Shown piece after piece: positions 23,213-35,200 of a stretch of 64,000 nt of DNA; positions within the stretch are counted from its first letter, which is position 1, and every line of letters starts with the position of its first letter. The DNA lies in assembly GCF_902167145.1 (NCBI RefSeq), contig NC_050096.1, positions 78,550,683 to 78,614,682 of the forward strand, in the 5' to 3' direction. The DNA comes from Zea mays. Lineage: Eukaryota; Streptophyta; Magnoliopsida; Poales; Poaceae. Made by a program: the position numbers and the translations under genes. A model generated the notes under the pieces. That model worked only from the letters and a program-made list of their open reading frames with translations, had not been told where the DNA came from and searched no databases.

Positions 23213-26012
23213 TTATTGACCTTCGGCATCGTCATCCTGTACACAACAAAGCAGTATAAGGTTAAAAAGTAATCTCAGGGGAAGGTAAGAAATAGGTACA
23301 AGCTTAATACCGGCTTAAGATGACTTCGAGCTTCGTCACCAGCTAAGTCCTGCCTACCCTTCGTCCAAATTTGTGTTATAAATCTATTTCCAATGCTTCG
23401 GGCTAGGCTAGGGATATCAGTCAAATCCGCTGGTGATAAGCTAAAGTTCGGTCTGTTGACAATCTTTCCGTGCGTGCAACCAACCTTCATAAAGGCTACA
23501 GCTGTGCCGTGAGAAGCCAGCAGGGCACAGAAGTCACTGTGCCCAGCTATTACTTCGTCAAGCGCCTCAACTTTGCTCTCAATATGTTCGAAGGTGCTTG
23601 GAAGGTCTTCAACCGAAGGTTCAAATTTGTCAGAGCTAGCTCCCACTGAGTTGAAGACCTGTTTCAGCCGTTGCACGCACCAGATGCCGAATTTCAAGCA
23701 TCTGTCCTGAAGCTCTTTTAATGATTTTTGCAGATTCGAACTTTTATCGTTTTCGGCTTCAAGCTTCGCATCAAAATTCTTCTTTTCTTGCTCAAAGCCT
23801 TCTGATTTTTGGAGGAGTTCATCATTTAATTTAGCAAATTCGGCTTGGGCTTCCGCCAATGAACCCTCCATTGTCTGAAGGAGAAAGTCTTTCTTCTCTA
23901 GAGAGGCTTCTTGATCTTTGATTTTCTTCTCCAAGCCCTCAATCATAATCTCATTCTTTTTATCTTCAATATCTTGCTGCATTCTCAGTGCTTTGCTTAA
24001 TAACATACTCTGTACAAAATAACCTTCATCAGAAATCTTTGCTTTATAAAAAACAATAAAAAGTTGGGGGAAAACTTTACCTTAAAATTAGAATAGAATA
24101 AGCTACCGACGATATGCTGTCATCGGTAGCTGCTGATGTCAGCTTCAAGCTTCAGAAAACCAACACTCTTCGATAGAGTGCCGATAACCTTCGCCCCAGT
24201 TTGATCTCGAATACATCCTAAGGCTTCTTCGTTAATTCTGCCGAAGAGCATGGCTCCTGGCTGGTAGCCACAGGATGTAGCATACTCATGTAGCTCCTCC
24301 TTCTCGGCAATTAAATTTTGAAAGCAGAAGCTTTGATCTTCCGAAGTATCTTCAGCAATTTCTTTTCCTTTCTCAGGTTCTGTGGTCAGGGCTTCCTCTG
24401 TAACCGCAGCAGTCTCCTCCGCGGCCAAATCTAAGAGTACTTTATCAATAGCAGATAATGTACTCTCCAGATTGGTAGCTTCGGCAGTCCCAGTTTCGGC
24501 AGCCGGTGTCATTTTTTATGCTGAGGCCGGCGATGGTGTTTCCTCAATAGCTTGCATGACAGTAACAATTCTTCGCTTTTTTGGCCCAACCACCTCTTTC
24601 GCTGCCGAAGGCTCTTCCTTCTTCTGTAAAAGCTTCGTCAGATCCGGCCCCAAAGGACTTAGCAGCTTGATAGGTAAGGATTCGGTCATTACCTTTAAAA
24701 TTTCTTCTACTTCGGCAGCAGAAGGCGTCGAAGGAGCTTCCTCTTCTATCTCATCCTCTTTTATCATCCTAGCAGCCTGTCTACTCATAACACTGGCAAC
24801 CCTTTTTCTCTTTGACCCTTTGGCACCCTTGTTTAGTCATTCATAGTCAGGGTATTCAAAGTTTAAAGCGTCCATTACTCGATTCAACCTTCTTTTTGGT
24901 CGGGTGCCGAAGGCTGCACTCATCAGTTGATCTTCCTTTTTGGTATAATTGCCCAAAATTTTGTTGCACATAGTCTCAATCATCTCTAGCCATTCTTGGC
25001 AGGGCTCTTTGAATTGTTTCTCAAACTTGAAGCGATAGGGCAATCGAACAAGTTCACCCTTCTTCTTTGTTCCTTTCAGCTTCGGCATACTCCATTCACT
25101 CAAAGTTGGAGATACCCTGTTCGCCAAATATTCTTGCACTAGATCCCTGGTGCTGACATGTTCAGTCACCACTCTGAATTCTGCTACAGCTAGCTGACAT
25201 GGTAACCCTGGCTTCATGTTGCACAAGGGTCTGGTCATCCTGAAACTTAAACACAGTGGGCTCATGACCAGTGTCTTCAGCTTCTCTCCTTCTCATCGGC
25301 CTTGATATAAAACCACTCACTTTTCCAGCCAGTTGGCCACTTGGTGCGATAACTAAGGACCAGATCCTTCGTATCCTTGCGATACGCGAAGTTGTAACAA
25401 CCAAAATTTTCATGCAGACCGTCTTCTCTGGCCTTTGTTTGGTAATGTAGCTCATGCACTCGGCAAAAAGCTTCAGCATTTGGGTCCATTCTTTGGCTTC
25501 GAAGGGCCCAGATAAAGATGCTGAGCCTAACAATAGCGTTAGGGGTCAACAGATGAAGATAGATTTCATAATTATCCAAAACTTCTCCAATCATCTCGTT
25601 CAGCGGGAACCGTAATCCTGGCCTAAAAAGCTTTTAAAAACTACTACTTCGTCATCCTTCGGTGTTGGAGTGGTTTCTTCCCTGGCAAAGTGAATAAGCT
25701 TCTTCTCAGCTTCTCTGAAGTAGCCCAGTTTTATCATCATGGGCATATAGCTTTAGACACAGTAGATTTTTCAAAATCCAAGTGGCTGGGTTTTGATGGG
25801 ATCAGAATGCTATAATCTTCTTCTTCATCATCAACATTTTCTTCCTCAACATCTGCTTGATCAGCTTCGACAGTAGGTGCACCTTCCTCAATGGCTCTTC
25901 CCGTCATAACTAAACCCGATTGTCTCATAACTTCAGAGATCGGGGCAGTGTCAGTGGCTTCAGCCTCCTCTCCGTCATGGGTCACCCTCGCAGTAGAGCG
26001 CACTCTGGCCAT
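23213..26012 (-). pseudogene. Antisense accessory gene of the inner gypsy (PF04195-like, coiled coil), intron-containing
   Basis: On the minus strand it starts MARVRSTARVTHDGEE at 26012, with an acidic stretch. A PF04195-like core (YLHLLTPNAIVRLSIFIWAL, WFYIKADEK) lies at about 25590-25280, then a linker (LVQEYLANRVSPT), an Ala/Glu-rich region, a coiled coil at about 24006-23700 (EKKDFLLQTMEGSLAEAQAE) and a conserved tail (NFSLSPADLTDIPSLARS). Two GT-AG introns are clear: 24080-24010 (71 bp) and 23310-23237 (74 bp), the last exon encoding only DDDAEGQ. In-frame stops near 24837, 24516 and 24120 and frameshifts at about 25745, 25620 and 25270 show decay. The role is unknown; its position between pol and 3' LTR is typical of Tat-lineage extra ORFs. 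Confidence 0.78.
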
Positions 26013-26213
26013 TTGATTATGAATCTCTTGCAGTTTTTACAAAGCTGATGGTTTTTGCAGTTTTTGACGAAGCTTCCTCTTTTGACGAAGTTAATCCAAG
26101 ATGATGGTTTGCTCGAGAATGCGGTGAAAAAGCTTCGGCTATGGTCAAATTTTTCAACAGCACAACAGTGCAATGGCAATGAATGCTGTGGTAACTTCAC
26201 ACCTACCCGTCTG

Positions 26214-26222
26214 TTTATATAG
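26214..26222 (-). promoter_or_regulatory. TATA box of the inner antisense gene
   Basis: The minus strand reads CTATATAAA here, 202 bases upstream of the ATG at 26012 and outside the LTR (which starts at 26465). It gives the antisense gene its own candidate core promoter. Confidence 0.55.
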
Positions 26223-26464
26223 TGCTGCAGGTGGGAAGGTGAATCGCCAAGTCGCCCACACCCGCCGAACAGTCACCCGCACCCGCTGAACGGTGGACCA
26301 CTACCCGCTGTGTGGTGGGCCACCTCGCGCCTGGAGTACTTCAATCGTTTCTCGGCAACGAGCTCAGGGAAGGTGTTTTTCGGACCTTTGGCATTCCGAA
26401 GCCTTGAAGATTTTTCACGGATCAAGCTCGTTACGAAAACTGATCTAGCACCACGAAGGGCTAC

Positions 26465-27088
26465 TATTGGGGGCCTGCTTCATCGCCGAAGGTCCTTTGA
26501 GAAGGAGCACCTTCGAAAGATCAGCGTATAATCAAACACAGCGCGAAGGTACATGCCGAAGCTACTATCCAGAAGCTTCGGCATAGCAACATGCCTTGAG
26601 ACGAAGGGCTCCACCGACTTAAGGAGGAAAAGACCGTTCGATCCATTATGATTTGTGTCATGATTGTAACTAGTCATCAGGGGCATAAATGTAATTATGA
26701 CCGGGCTACGTCCCATGCCTATAAATAGGTGAACAGTACATCCGTACTGTTCACGCTGACTGGTATTTGCTCGTGCGTCACACTTGGACTTTTACCTTCT
26801 GTCAAGCCGAAGGTATAAATATAATTCAATATTGTTCATGTTTATCCATGATAATCAAAAGAATATATATTAATAATGTTATATTATTATTCATGTTGTT
26901 TTCATATCTCATATGCTTCTTCTTTCATTAATATGCACTGCGATGATGAAGGTTCGTCCTTCATGACCTTCATCTGAAGATCATTATATCCTAAGGGAAA
27001 TAATGCTTCGAAGGACGAAGGACATTAACCTTTAACATTTTTGTTGCCTTGTTCTTAACTCATAGCATTTGGGAACAAGTCCCCAACA
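26465..27088 (+). repeat. 3' LTR of the cinful-like element
   Basis: It begins TATTGGGGG, so the canonical TG is mutated to TA, and ends CCCCAACA. TATA box CTATAAATA is at 26719-26727. The hairpin GTGAACAGTAC/GTACTGTTCAC is at 26729-26739 and 26744-26754 with loop ATCC: the loop changed while both arms stayed identical to the 5' LTR. Confidence 0.9.
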
Positions 27089-28135
27089 ACGACTAGGCAA
27101 GAATTTGGTGAAGAGGTGGAGATTCAAAAACCTAAAGGTGCCCACCCAAAGCCTTCACACCGAGTGAACCGCCCGACTGCACCTATCGAGGAGAAGAAGA
27201 AAAAGAGGCGACTTCTGCGACTGTCGTGGTTGGATCAGGATGCTGGTCCTTCTGTTCTGATCCCTGATGATGTTCCGGCGAACGCCATTCCCGAGGTTAA
27301 TGCTGAAGGTTGTGATGATGTGCGAGCCGCTGGCGGCGTGTTCGACGAGGATGAAGAGGAGGAAGAAGAAGAGATCCCGCTGATCCGCAAGAACAGTCAT
27401 CACTATAGAGGCAGCGACGGGGCCAACAACATTCTTTCCCAAGCTCTGTCAGCACTCGTCAGTCTTCAGGGGCTTTCAATATCAGACTTTGATCAGGCAT
27501 CGGAAGAGGTCATTCCTGAAGACATACTATCAGAGCCTCCTGAAGTGGACATTCCAACCATCTGTTCAGAGGTCCTAGATGGTGGACTTTCACTGCTTGA
27601 TTCTGTCGGGCAAGAGGTAACCCAGGTGGTGTCCCACGCATCGTCGACCTTAGAGGGCAGTCTCCCATGCAAAGACACTGATCCGAGTCACCTAACTCCC
27701 ATGGAGGTGGCTGAGGGGCCTTCAGCCTTAGAGGTGGCTACTGCAGAAGACCCAGCCTCCGAGGGTGGCGCTGGTAGCTACCCAGCCCCCGAGGGTGTTG
27801 TCGGTAGCAACCCAGCCCCTGAGGGGTAGTGCTGGCGGTAATCCAGCCCCCAAGGGTGTTCAGGCATGCTCTCTCTACTTCTTCCAATGGACGTCCACAT
27901 CGGGTCACCCCCAATCCGGTCCGAGGAGGTGACAGCGACACGTGCTTCTACAACTTTAACTGGCCAAGTCGCCTTAGAGATCAGCGAGCCAGACGCCAGG
28001 AACCTATTGCCTGCTAGTGGGGCTGAGGTCATCCCAAGTCGTGCTCTCGAGATTGTTCCTGCTGATCTCCCTTCGTCAAGCCATGCATCAGCCCTTCCTG
28101 CGTTGGATCTTCCACTATTCCTTTCCAATCTTCAG

Positions 28136-28208
28136 GTGAGTCAACCTTTTGCTCTTTATTGTTCATTCTGGCGAATTACCTTTTTTGCTTATCTGTCTAT
28201 GACCACAG
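28136..28208 (+). other. Intron 1 of the outer antisense gene
   Basis: CAG/GTGAGT donor and CCACAG/GA acceptor; both flanking exons read in the same frame without a stop at the junction. Confidence 0.7.
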
Positions 28209-28341
28209 GATTTTGTTGATGGTGTATCTGCCCAATTGAGATCTTGCGGCGCTGCTGTCCCCGTTTAAGCCTTATCTCTGATGCAGTGGAACCCTATGCT
28301 GCTCCAGAAGCAGATAGATGATTTGAAGGCATCGAATGCAG

Positions 28342-28412
28342 GTTAGTGAGCTCATGGTTTCTCTAGCTGCTTTAATTGCCTAGCTTATCTTTAATCACAT
28401 GTTCTCTTTCAG
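28342..28412 (+). other. Intron 2 of the outer antisense gene
   Basis: GCAG/GTTAGT donor and TCTCTTTCAG acceptor, phase 1 (G/CT makes an Ala codon). Confidence 0.7.
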
Positions 28413-28570
28413 CTGCTTTATCAAATATGGCTCGATGGTGCTCTAACTTTGAGGAGAAGTATTCTCAGAGTCAGACCGACTTAGCCCAGACTTCTGCCTT
28501 TCTGGATAGTGCGTGTTCCTTAAACTCTTCTCTGAATGCCCAGCTTGATTCTGAGAGGATGGCACATGAG

Positions 28571-28639
28571 GTAAAGTTCCCCGGCTGACCCTGCTTCGCT
28601 GTTATTGCTTTAATGTTGAATGTTGTTTTCTGCTTTCAG
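28571..28639 (+). other. Intron 3 of the outer antisense gene
   Basis: GAG/GTAAAG donor and TGCTTTCAG/GA acceptor, phase 0; the coiled-coil heptads continue across the junction. Confidence 0.7.
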
Positions 28640-29116
28640 GAGGAGAAACAAGCACTTGTCGCCTCTCATGACAATCTATATAGGCTGTACCATGATGCTA
28701 GTAACTTCTTGACCATCCTAGAGAGGAGCCACTACTTCACCATGTCTGACCTAGACCATCACCGCCACGAGCTACAGGCATCTTAGGATGAACTTTTGCG
28801 GCTTGGACAACTGCTGTCGACCAAAGATTCCACCATCAAGGATCTGCGCGCCTCCAAGAAACTTCTCGCGCAGGAGCTAGAGGCCACTCAACTTGCTGTT
28901 AAAACTCTATAGAACAATTGTGTCGTCTTGAAGGCTCAGCGCGACAAGGCTATGGATAAAGCCATTCGCGCTAGACGGATCCTGATGAGGAGACTCAGCG
29001 TCATGGTGCCAGGCGATATTGTTGCTGATGTCAAGGCCACGCCTGATGCTGCAAGCCGTCCCTCTTCTTCTGTTGCTCCTGTGAAGGATATTGTCTGCAA
29101 AGATGTTTCAACATAA

Positions 29117-29319
29117 TGATTTCCTGTAAAACACTTTATTTATCGAGTTAGCATCTCTTTGGAGGATAGATGTAATATGAATTCTATGCACACGTGACAG
29201 TTATGTTAGAACTTGATTATTCTATGAACAGGGTGCCGGAAAAATGCCCCTAGCACTTGCAAGTAAGATGCTTTCCATTTCTAAAGTGCTTTTACTCTTA
29301 GCTGGTCATTCTGCTACTA
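29117..29319. other. Spacer between antisense gene and 89-bp array
   Basis: AT-rich 3' flank of the antisense gene; no coding signal. It probably holds its 3' UTR, but no clear AATAAA was seen. Confidence 0.4.
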
Positions 29320-29895
29320 GGGTACACTGGTCACCTTAAATAATGCGAATGCAAGTATACCGCGCTGGCTTAAGGCGTTTCCGACTTAAGCCGATCACCT
29401 CGCTGGTAGGGCACAGTGGTCACCCTAAGTGAAGTAAGTGTGAGTATGTTGCACCGACTTAAGTCGTTATCGACTTAAGCTGATTACTCTGTTTGCAGGG
29501 TATAGTGGTCACCCTAAGTCAAGTAAGCATGAGCATGTTGCACCGACTTAAGTCGTCGTCTACTTAAGCTGATTGCTCCGTTCGTAGGGTATAGTGGTCA
29601 CCCTAAGTCACGTAAGCGTGAGCATGTCGCACCGACTTAAGTCGTTGCCGACTTAAGCCGATTGCTCCATTAATAGGGTATAGTGGTCACTCTAAGTCGA
29701 GTAAGTGTGAGCATGTCGCATCGACTTAAGTCGTCACCGACTTAAGCCGATTTCTCCGTTAGCAGGGTATAGTGGTCACCCTAAGTCAAGTAAGCATGAG
29801 CATGTCGCATCAACTTAAGTCGTCGCCGACTTAAGCTGATTGCTCCGTTAGTAGGGTATAGTGGTCACCCTAAGTCAAGTAAGTGTGCCGATCTC
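29320..29895. repeat. 89-bp tandem repeat array of the Grande-like element
   Basis: GGGTA(T/C)A-TGGTCACC-TAAGT starts at 29320, 29409, 29498, 29587, 29676, 29765 and 29854, exactly 89 bp apart. Each unit includes the palindrome CGACTTAAGTCG and a second CGACTTAAG after it. About 6.5 copies, decayed at the left edge. It lies just 3' of pol (minus sense). Confidence 0.92.
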
Positions 29896-30022
29896 AAGTC
29901 AAGCCCAATCGAAGTCAGCTGTAAGTCAAGAATCTGAATGTCGTTGGAAAACGAAAGCTTTATTGATGATGAATTCCTCAGATTATAGAGTGCAATATTC
30001 TTTCAAGAGTTTCAGGGCCTCG

Positions 30023-32216
30023 CTAAGGGTAGAATTTTCTGAGGTGTTCTATGTTCCACGAGTTCCCCACTTCTGTGCCGTCCATCTAAGTAAGCCGATA
30101 TGATCCCGACCATGTGACCTATGATACGATGAACAGTCCTTCCCATAGTGGTGACAGCTTGTGTTGCCCTTCCCCGTTAGAATTCAGCGAAGGACCAAGT
30201 CTCCCACTGCAAAGGATCGGTGCCGCACAACTTTATCGTGGTAGCGCCTCAGGGTCTGCTGATACCTAGCCAACTGAATTACTGTGTTCAATCGTTCTTT
30301 CTCCAGCACATCAATATCTTGCAGCCTGGTTGCTTCTACTTTGGCTATGCTTCGAAAGTTAACCCGACACCCCGAAGATTAGATTGGCAGGCAACACTGC
30401 TTCTGACCCGTAAACCATGAAAAACGAGGTATTTCCAGGCATAGCTCGACTGGGTTGAGTTCTCAAGCTCCATACCACGTAGGACAGTTCTCTGATCTAT
30501 TTTCCTACAAGCTTTTCACTCTTGTCGAATACCTTTTTCCTGAGTGCATCCAATATCATTACGTTGGTTCTTTCTACCTGGCCATTGGCTCTTGGGTGTG
30601 CCACTGATGCTTACTTAATCTAGATGCTCCTTTGCTCACAGAAATCGAAGAATTCAACGCTGGTGAAGTTGGATACCAGGTCAGTGATGATGTTGTTTAG
30701 TATCCCAAATCTGAATATTATGTCTTGTATAAACTCCACTGCTTTGGTTCAGGTCAAAGAAGCCATTGGCTTGTACTCTATCCATTTTGTGAATTTATCA
30801 ATGGCAACCAGTATATGAGTATAGCCTCCCTAAGCTTTCTTGAAGGGTCCAATCATGTCTAGCCCCCATCATGCGAACGACCATGTTACAAAAATGGTCT
30901 ACAGCTGCTGCGCGGGTAAGTGCTGTTGCTTTGATAGGAATTGGCATGCCTCACACTTCTGGACTAACTCGGCAGCATCGCTCTTCGCTGTTGGCCAATA
31001 GAAACCGAATCTGAAAGCCTTTCCGACCTAAGTCCTTGATGCTGCATGTACCCCGCACTGCCCGACATTGATTTCATCTAATAAATGTTTTCCAGTAGCT
31101 GAGTGAATGCATTTCATGAGGACTCCTGCTGCACCTCTCCTGTACAATAAGCCCATATGATGGTGTAGTGGGCCGACTGCCTCGCGATGCGTTCCACCGC
31201 AACCTTATCATCTGGCTCTTTATCATTTTATGTACCTGATGATAGGTTCTCTCTAGTCGTTAGGATCTGACTCTGGCTGGCTCAAGGTGTTGCACTTTTC
31301 CACCTGATCCGAGAGGATGCTTGGTTGTGATATTTCTTGGACAAAGATCCTAGGTGGAGCCTGGGCCCGACTAGATCCCAGTTTTGACAACGCATCTGCT
31401 GCTGCGTTGCGGTCTCTTTCCATGTGATGGAACTCCAATCCTTCGAATTTGTCCTCCAGTTTCCGCACAGCTGCGCAGTACTTGCCCATGAAATCAGTCG
31501 AGCAATCCTAGTCTTTATTTATCTGGCTTATGACCACTAGCGAATCACCATATACCATCAGTTTCTTGATGCCAAGTGATACGACGATGCTTAACTTGTG
31601 GATCAGTGCTTCATACTCTGCTACATTATTTGACGCCAGAAACAGTTGCTGGAGTGCGTACTTGAGTTGCTCAACTCCAGGAGCAATAAAGAGAATCCCT
31701 GCACCTGTTCCTGCAGCTTCAACGAGCCATCAAAGTACATTCTCCACACCTCGGTAACTTTTGGGTTGTCCGGGACCTGGTGCTTAGTCCACTCTGATAC
31801 GAAGTCAACCAACGCCTGAGTCTTTATTGTCGTGCGGGGCCGGAACTCTATGTCATGAGCTCCTAGTTCGCACGCCCACTTGGCTATCCTTCCAATAGCT
31901 TCTTTGTTGTGGAGAATGTCTCCTATCGGAAATCCGGTGACTACTATGACTTTGTGATCGTCAAAGTAGTGATGGAGCTTGCGAGCGGTTAGGAGTACCG
32001 CATACAACAGCTTCTAGACTTGAGAATACTTTATCTTTAAGGGCCCGAGAACTTCACTGATGAAGTAGACTGGATGTTGCACCAGGTATGCATGTCCTTC
32101 CTCCACCCGCTCGACTACTAACGCGGTGCTTACCACGTGAGTCGTGCAGGAGATGTATAACATCAGATCTTCCACCAACTAACTCGGCATAGCCCGATGC
32201 GGTGGCTTGAGCACTG
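30023..32216 (-). pseudogene. Grande-like pol, C-terminal part: RNase H and integrase
   Basis: On the minus strand, RNase H sequence begins at about 32200 (LYAVLLTARKLHHYFDDHKV at 32007), followed by a second RNase H fold (EVWRMYFDGSL at about 31760). The integrase finger lies near 30990-30930 (AELVQKCEACQFLSKQQ). The core (WGLDMIGPFKKA, ILVAIDKFTKWIEYKP) is at about 30880-30770, and the terminal block (NSWNIEHLRKFYP) ends at TAG 30025-30023. Several in-frame stops and shifts make it inactive. The 5' side is separated from RT by the solo LTR at 32222-37102; FLTTP continues to PVLKPP when that LTR and one TSD copy are removed. Confidence 0.85.
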
Positions 32217-32221
32217 GCGGT

Positions 32222-35200
32222 TGTAACACCCTAATCTGTCAATGGAAAACAAATTAGTTTATATTATTAATTTATAGTAGAAAAAATTAATATGTTTTCA
32301 AGTAATGAAATGTTGATTTCCTAATTGGATAAAAATGTTGTCAATTGTTTGATGCATTCATGCCGAACCATAATTTTTGTTTGACTTGATTTGTAATTCC
32401 AATTCTTGGATTTAATTTGGTGAGAAAGAAACCCCTAATTATAAAATAAGAAATTCTTAAAAATATACATTAGAAAATATGTACCTTGATACGTTAATAT
32501 TTTTTTGTTTGTAGGTATTTGTGAAAACTTTATTTTGTTGATTTTCTTTTCATGGAGCCCAATCTATTTAAATAATAAACTTTTGACTAAAATGATTTAT
32601 TCTTTAAAATTACGTATTTTTTTATAAAATATTATGTTCTAAGTTTACTATAATTGTTATAGTATTTAAATATATTTTATCTATATAATTATGAACGTCC
32701 ATTCAAAAAAAAGAACATGATAAAACGAAAATAAATTAAAAAAAGTCACGCTCGGCACTAGGCCCAAGCGCACCCCTTCCTTAGGGGGTGTTTGGTTGCT
32801 CCTGCTAAAGTTTAGTCCGGATCACATCAAGCGTTTGACTTTTAAATAGGAGTATGAAATATAGACCCAACCAACTGGACTAGATTCGTCTCGTCTTTTA
32901 ATCTTCGGCTGACAAATTAGTTTTATAATCCGACTATATTTAATACCCGGAACGGAGGTTCAAACATTTGATGGGACAGGGGCTAAATTTTAGCGGGGTG
33001 TAACCCGTAGCAGTTGACGTCCCTATCATCTGCTCTCCCTCTTCTTTCTCTATGACACATGGGACCCACCTGGCCTATTCCTCTTCTCCCCAAATTCTTT
33101 GTTCGTTCGTCTCCTGGGCATTACAGCCGTTGCTGGAAGTGCATCCGCCGACCATCCGCATTCACCCTGCCTGCTCGATTTAGTGCAGTAGAGCGCCCGC
33201 ACCTGCCGTGGCCAGCCAGTACCTCTTCTCCTCCCCATTTCAACGCCTAGCATTTCTTCTCCCCTTCTCTCTCCATTTACAGCCGCTATTGTTGGAGCTT
33301 AATGGTTGCCGTTTCTCCGAAGGTTAATACAACGTTATTTAGCCTTTATGGCACATTAATCCGAGCTTAATCCCTTTCCTAACCTCCTCTATAAAACACG
33401 CATCAGCCCTTCGCTTGCCTTCCTCTCGCCTCTGCCTGCCTGCTGCCGCGCTGTTTGCAGTGTTCGTGCTCTGCCTGCTGCCTGCACCACCGGCTCCTCT
33501 ACAGCCTCCGTGCCGGCGACTCACCCAACCTCGAGTCAGCCGTCCCAAGACCGCCCTTACTTCTTTGCATTGCTTGCTCGCTCGTCGCCGACGTCTGCTC
33601 AGTGCTCGCACGTCACGTTGTGCCGTCGCTCGTTATTTGCCATCGACCCTTCACTAGAGGCCACAGACAATCGCGTCAGCGACTCACACGATCCGCCAAA
33701 CGCTGCTGCAGTCCTCTTCCCTCACGACAGTACTTGCCAGATCGCGCCGTCGAAGTCAACATTGTCCATGCTCGCTTGTGCCACTTGCCGTACAGCCGCC
33801 GTCACGCTGAGAACCGTACGAACGCGCTGCTCCTATGTTACTACAAGGTAGAAGATAACAATTTTTGTTGCTATTCATATAGTCTATGTTTAATAGTGTA
33901 TAAATCCGTATGATATTTTTTTTATGTAGTCTATGTTTAATAGTGTATAAATCCGTATGATATTTTTTTATGTAAAACGACTATTTGGAGCGCAAATAAA
34001 TTGATTCATGTAATGTTAGTTTCATATGTTTACGCGAAATAATTTATTTCAGCATTCACAATAATTTACACGTTTCATTAATTTATGATCGTTAGATTCC
34101 GTTCATACGTAGTCATCAAATTAAGAAATTAAAAATAATTATAGCCTTTATGTTTTATAATAAAAAAAGAGATAGTTGTTTATAATGATATATGTACACA
34201 AAAATATAAATTTAGCGGCTACCCCTCATAGTCTACCTTTAATTATGTTTTGGTCCTTGTTATAGTTTCTATTATAAAATGTATATTTTGGAACCCAAAT
34301 AAAATAGAAATGGTTTTGTTAGTTCCATAATTATGTGACAAGCATTTTTAATTAATGTTTCGCGGAGCAAATCCGCCCTCGCTCTCTACTGCTCAGCATC
34401 AAACGTCGTCCGTGTTCGACGTCGGGAATCCCACCACCTGACTATGACTTCGCATCACCATGACCAAGGTAGAAGGCAAGATTTATTTTTGCTATCTACC
34501 CCTTTGTCGACCCCTTTAATTTTGATCTAGCCCCACGCTAATTTATTTTAAATAAAATAATATTTAGCAAATTAATTATTGTTTTGTTAATCTTGGTAAG
34601 TATGTGATAAACTTATTTAATTATGTGTTTTTAGTAGTTTGCGTGCTCTCGTAAATTAATTTAAATTATGTTTTCTGTAGTCAATTTATGGGTAGTTTTT
34701 TAATTATGAAGCTAAAAAGAATTGTAGTTCACCTTTTCTTAATCAAACATACTAGATAAATAATTATATAATTACCTTTTTAAGATTTGGATTCAAGTAT
34801 TTCATATTAAATGTGTGTACGCTAGATATGGATCTCTAATATAGTTTAATTAAGTGCCCACATAACTAAAATGATAGATTAAATTTAGTTGAATATAATT
34901 TCCTTTCAAATGATTTAAATCATATGTTCCTAAATTGAAACTAAATATGATCAATAGATTATTTATATTTTCTCACAATTTATTAATTAAACTTACATTT
35001 CAATTTGTCCATAACTAGTAATATAAGCGTGATTAATCCGTTCATCAAATTGAATCCATATTATTTATATATATCATTTATTTTTTGTAATAGATAAAAT
35101 AAAGAAATTAGTGTTCATATAATTAAAGTGTTAGTTGCATATTGTTTTGTATATATAATTTTCTTAATAAAGAATATAGACCATGTACCTTCTAATAAAA

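Larger units (their letters stand above)
17706..27088 (+). mobile_element. cinful-zeon-like Ty3/gypsy (Tat lineage) retrotransposon
   Basis: The LTRs of 626 and 624 bp begin TGTTGGGGGCC and TATTGGGGGCC and both end GTCCCCAACA. The flanking ACAAC (17701-17705) and ACGAC (27089-27093) form a TSD with one transition. Plus-strand protease-RT-RNase H-integrase occupies 18332-22260, then a 60-bp repeat array, then a minus-strand intron-containing gene (26012 to 23213). Gag is essentially absent: protease-proximal sequence starts within about 100-250 bp of the 5' LTR. About 30 LTR-LTR differences by eye (near 5%) make it younger than its host element. Many stops make it non-autonomous. The family name is inferred from LTR style and pol sequence. 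Confidence 0.88.
27094..29116 (+). pseudogene. Antisense gene of the Grande-like element, part 2 (charged linker and coiled coil), four exons
   Basis: It continues in frame from 17705 as RQEFGEEVEIQKPKGAHPK, then basic and acidic stretches (DEDEEEEEEEIPLI). Near 27760-27830 is a short PAPEG-type repeat that runs into a TAG at 27827-27829. Three GT-AG introns are visible: 28136-28208, 28342-28412 and 28571-28639 (73, 71 and 69 bp). Exons join as SNLQ/DFVDGVS, KASNA/ALSNMARWC and RMAHE/EEKQALVAS. The last exons form a coiled coil (CSLNSSLNAQLDSERMAHE) and end at TAA 29114-29116. Further in-frame stops at about 28266, 28785 and 28911 show decay. The architecture parallels the inner gypsy's antisense gene. 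Confidence 0.75.

Noticed and set aside
29320..29895. CRISPR-like array
   Set aside because: Units are contiguous 89-bp tandem repeats without unique spacers, in a plant retroelement.
33050..33913. Overlapping ORFs of 60-150 residues as a possible gene
   Set aside because: They occur on both strands in GC-rich LTR DNA next to an LTR TATA box, lack any known domain and have no splice or start context.
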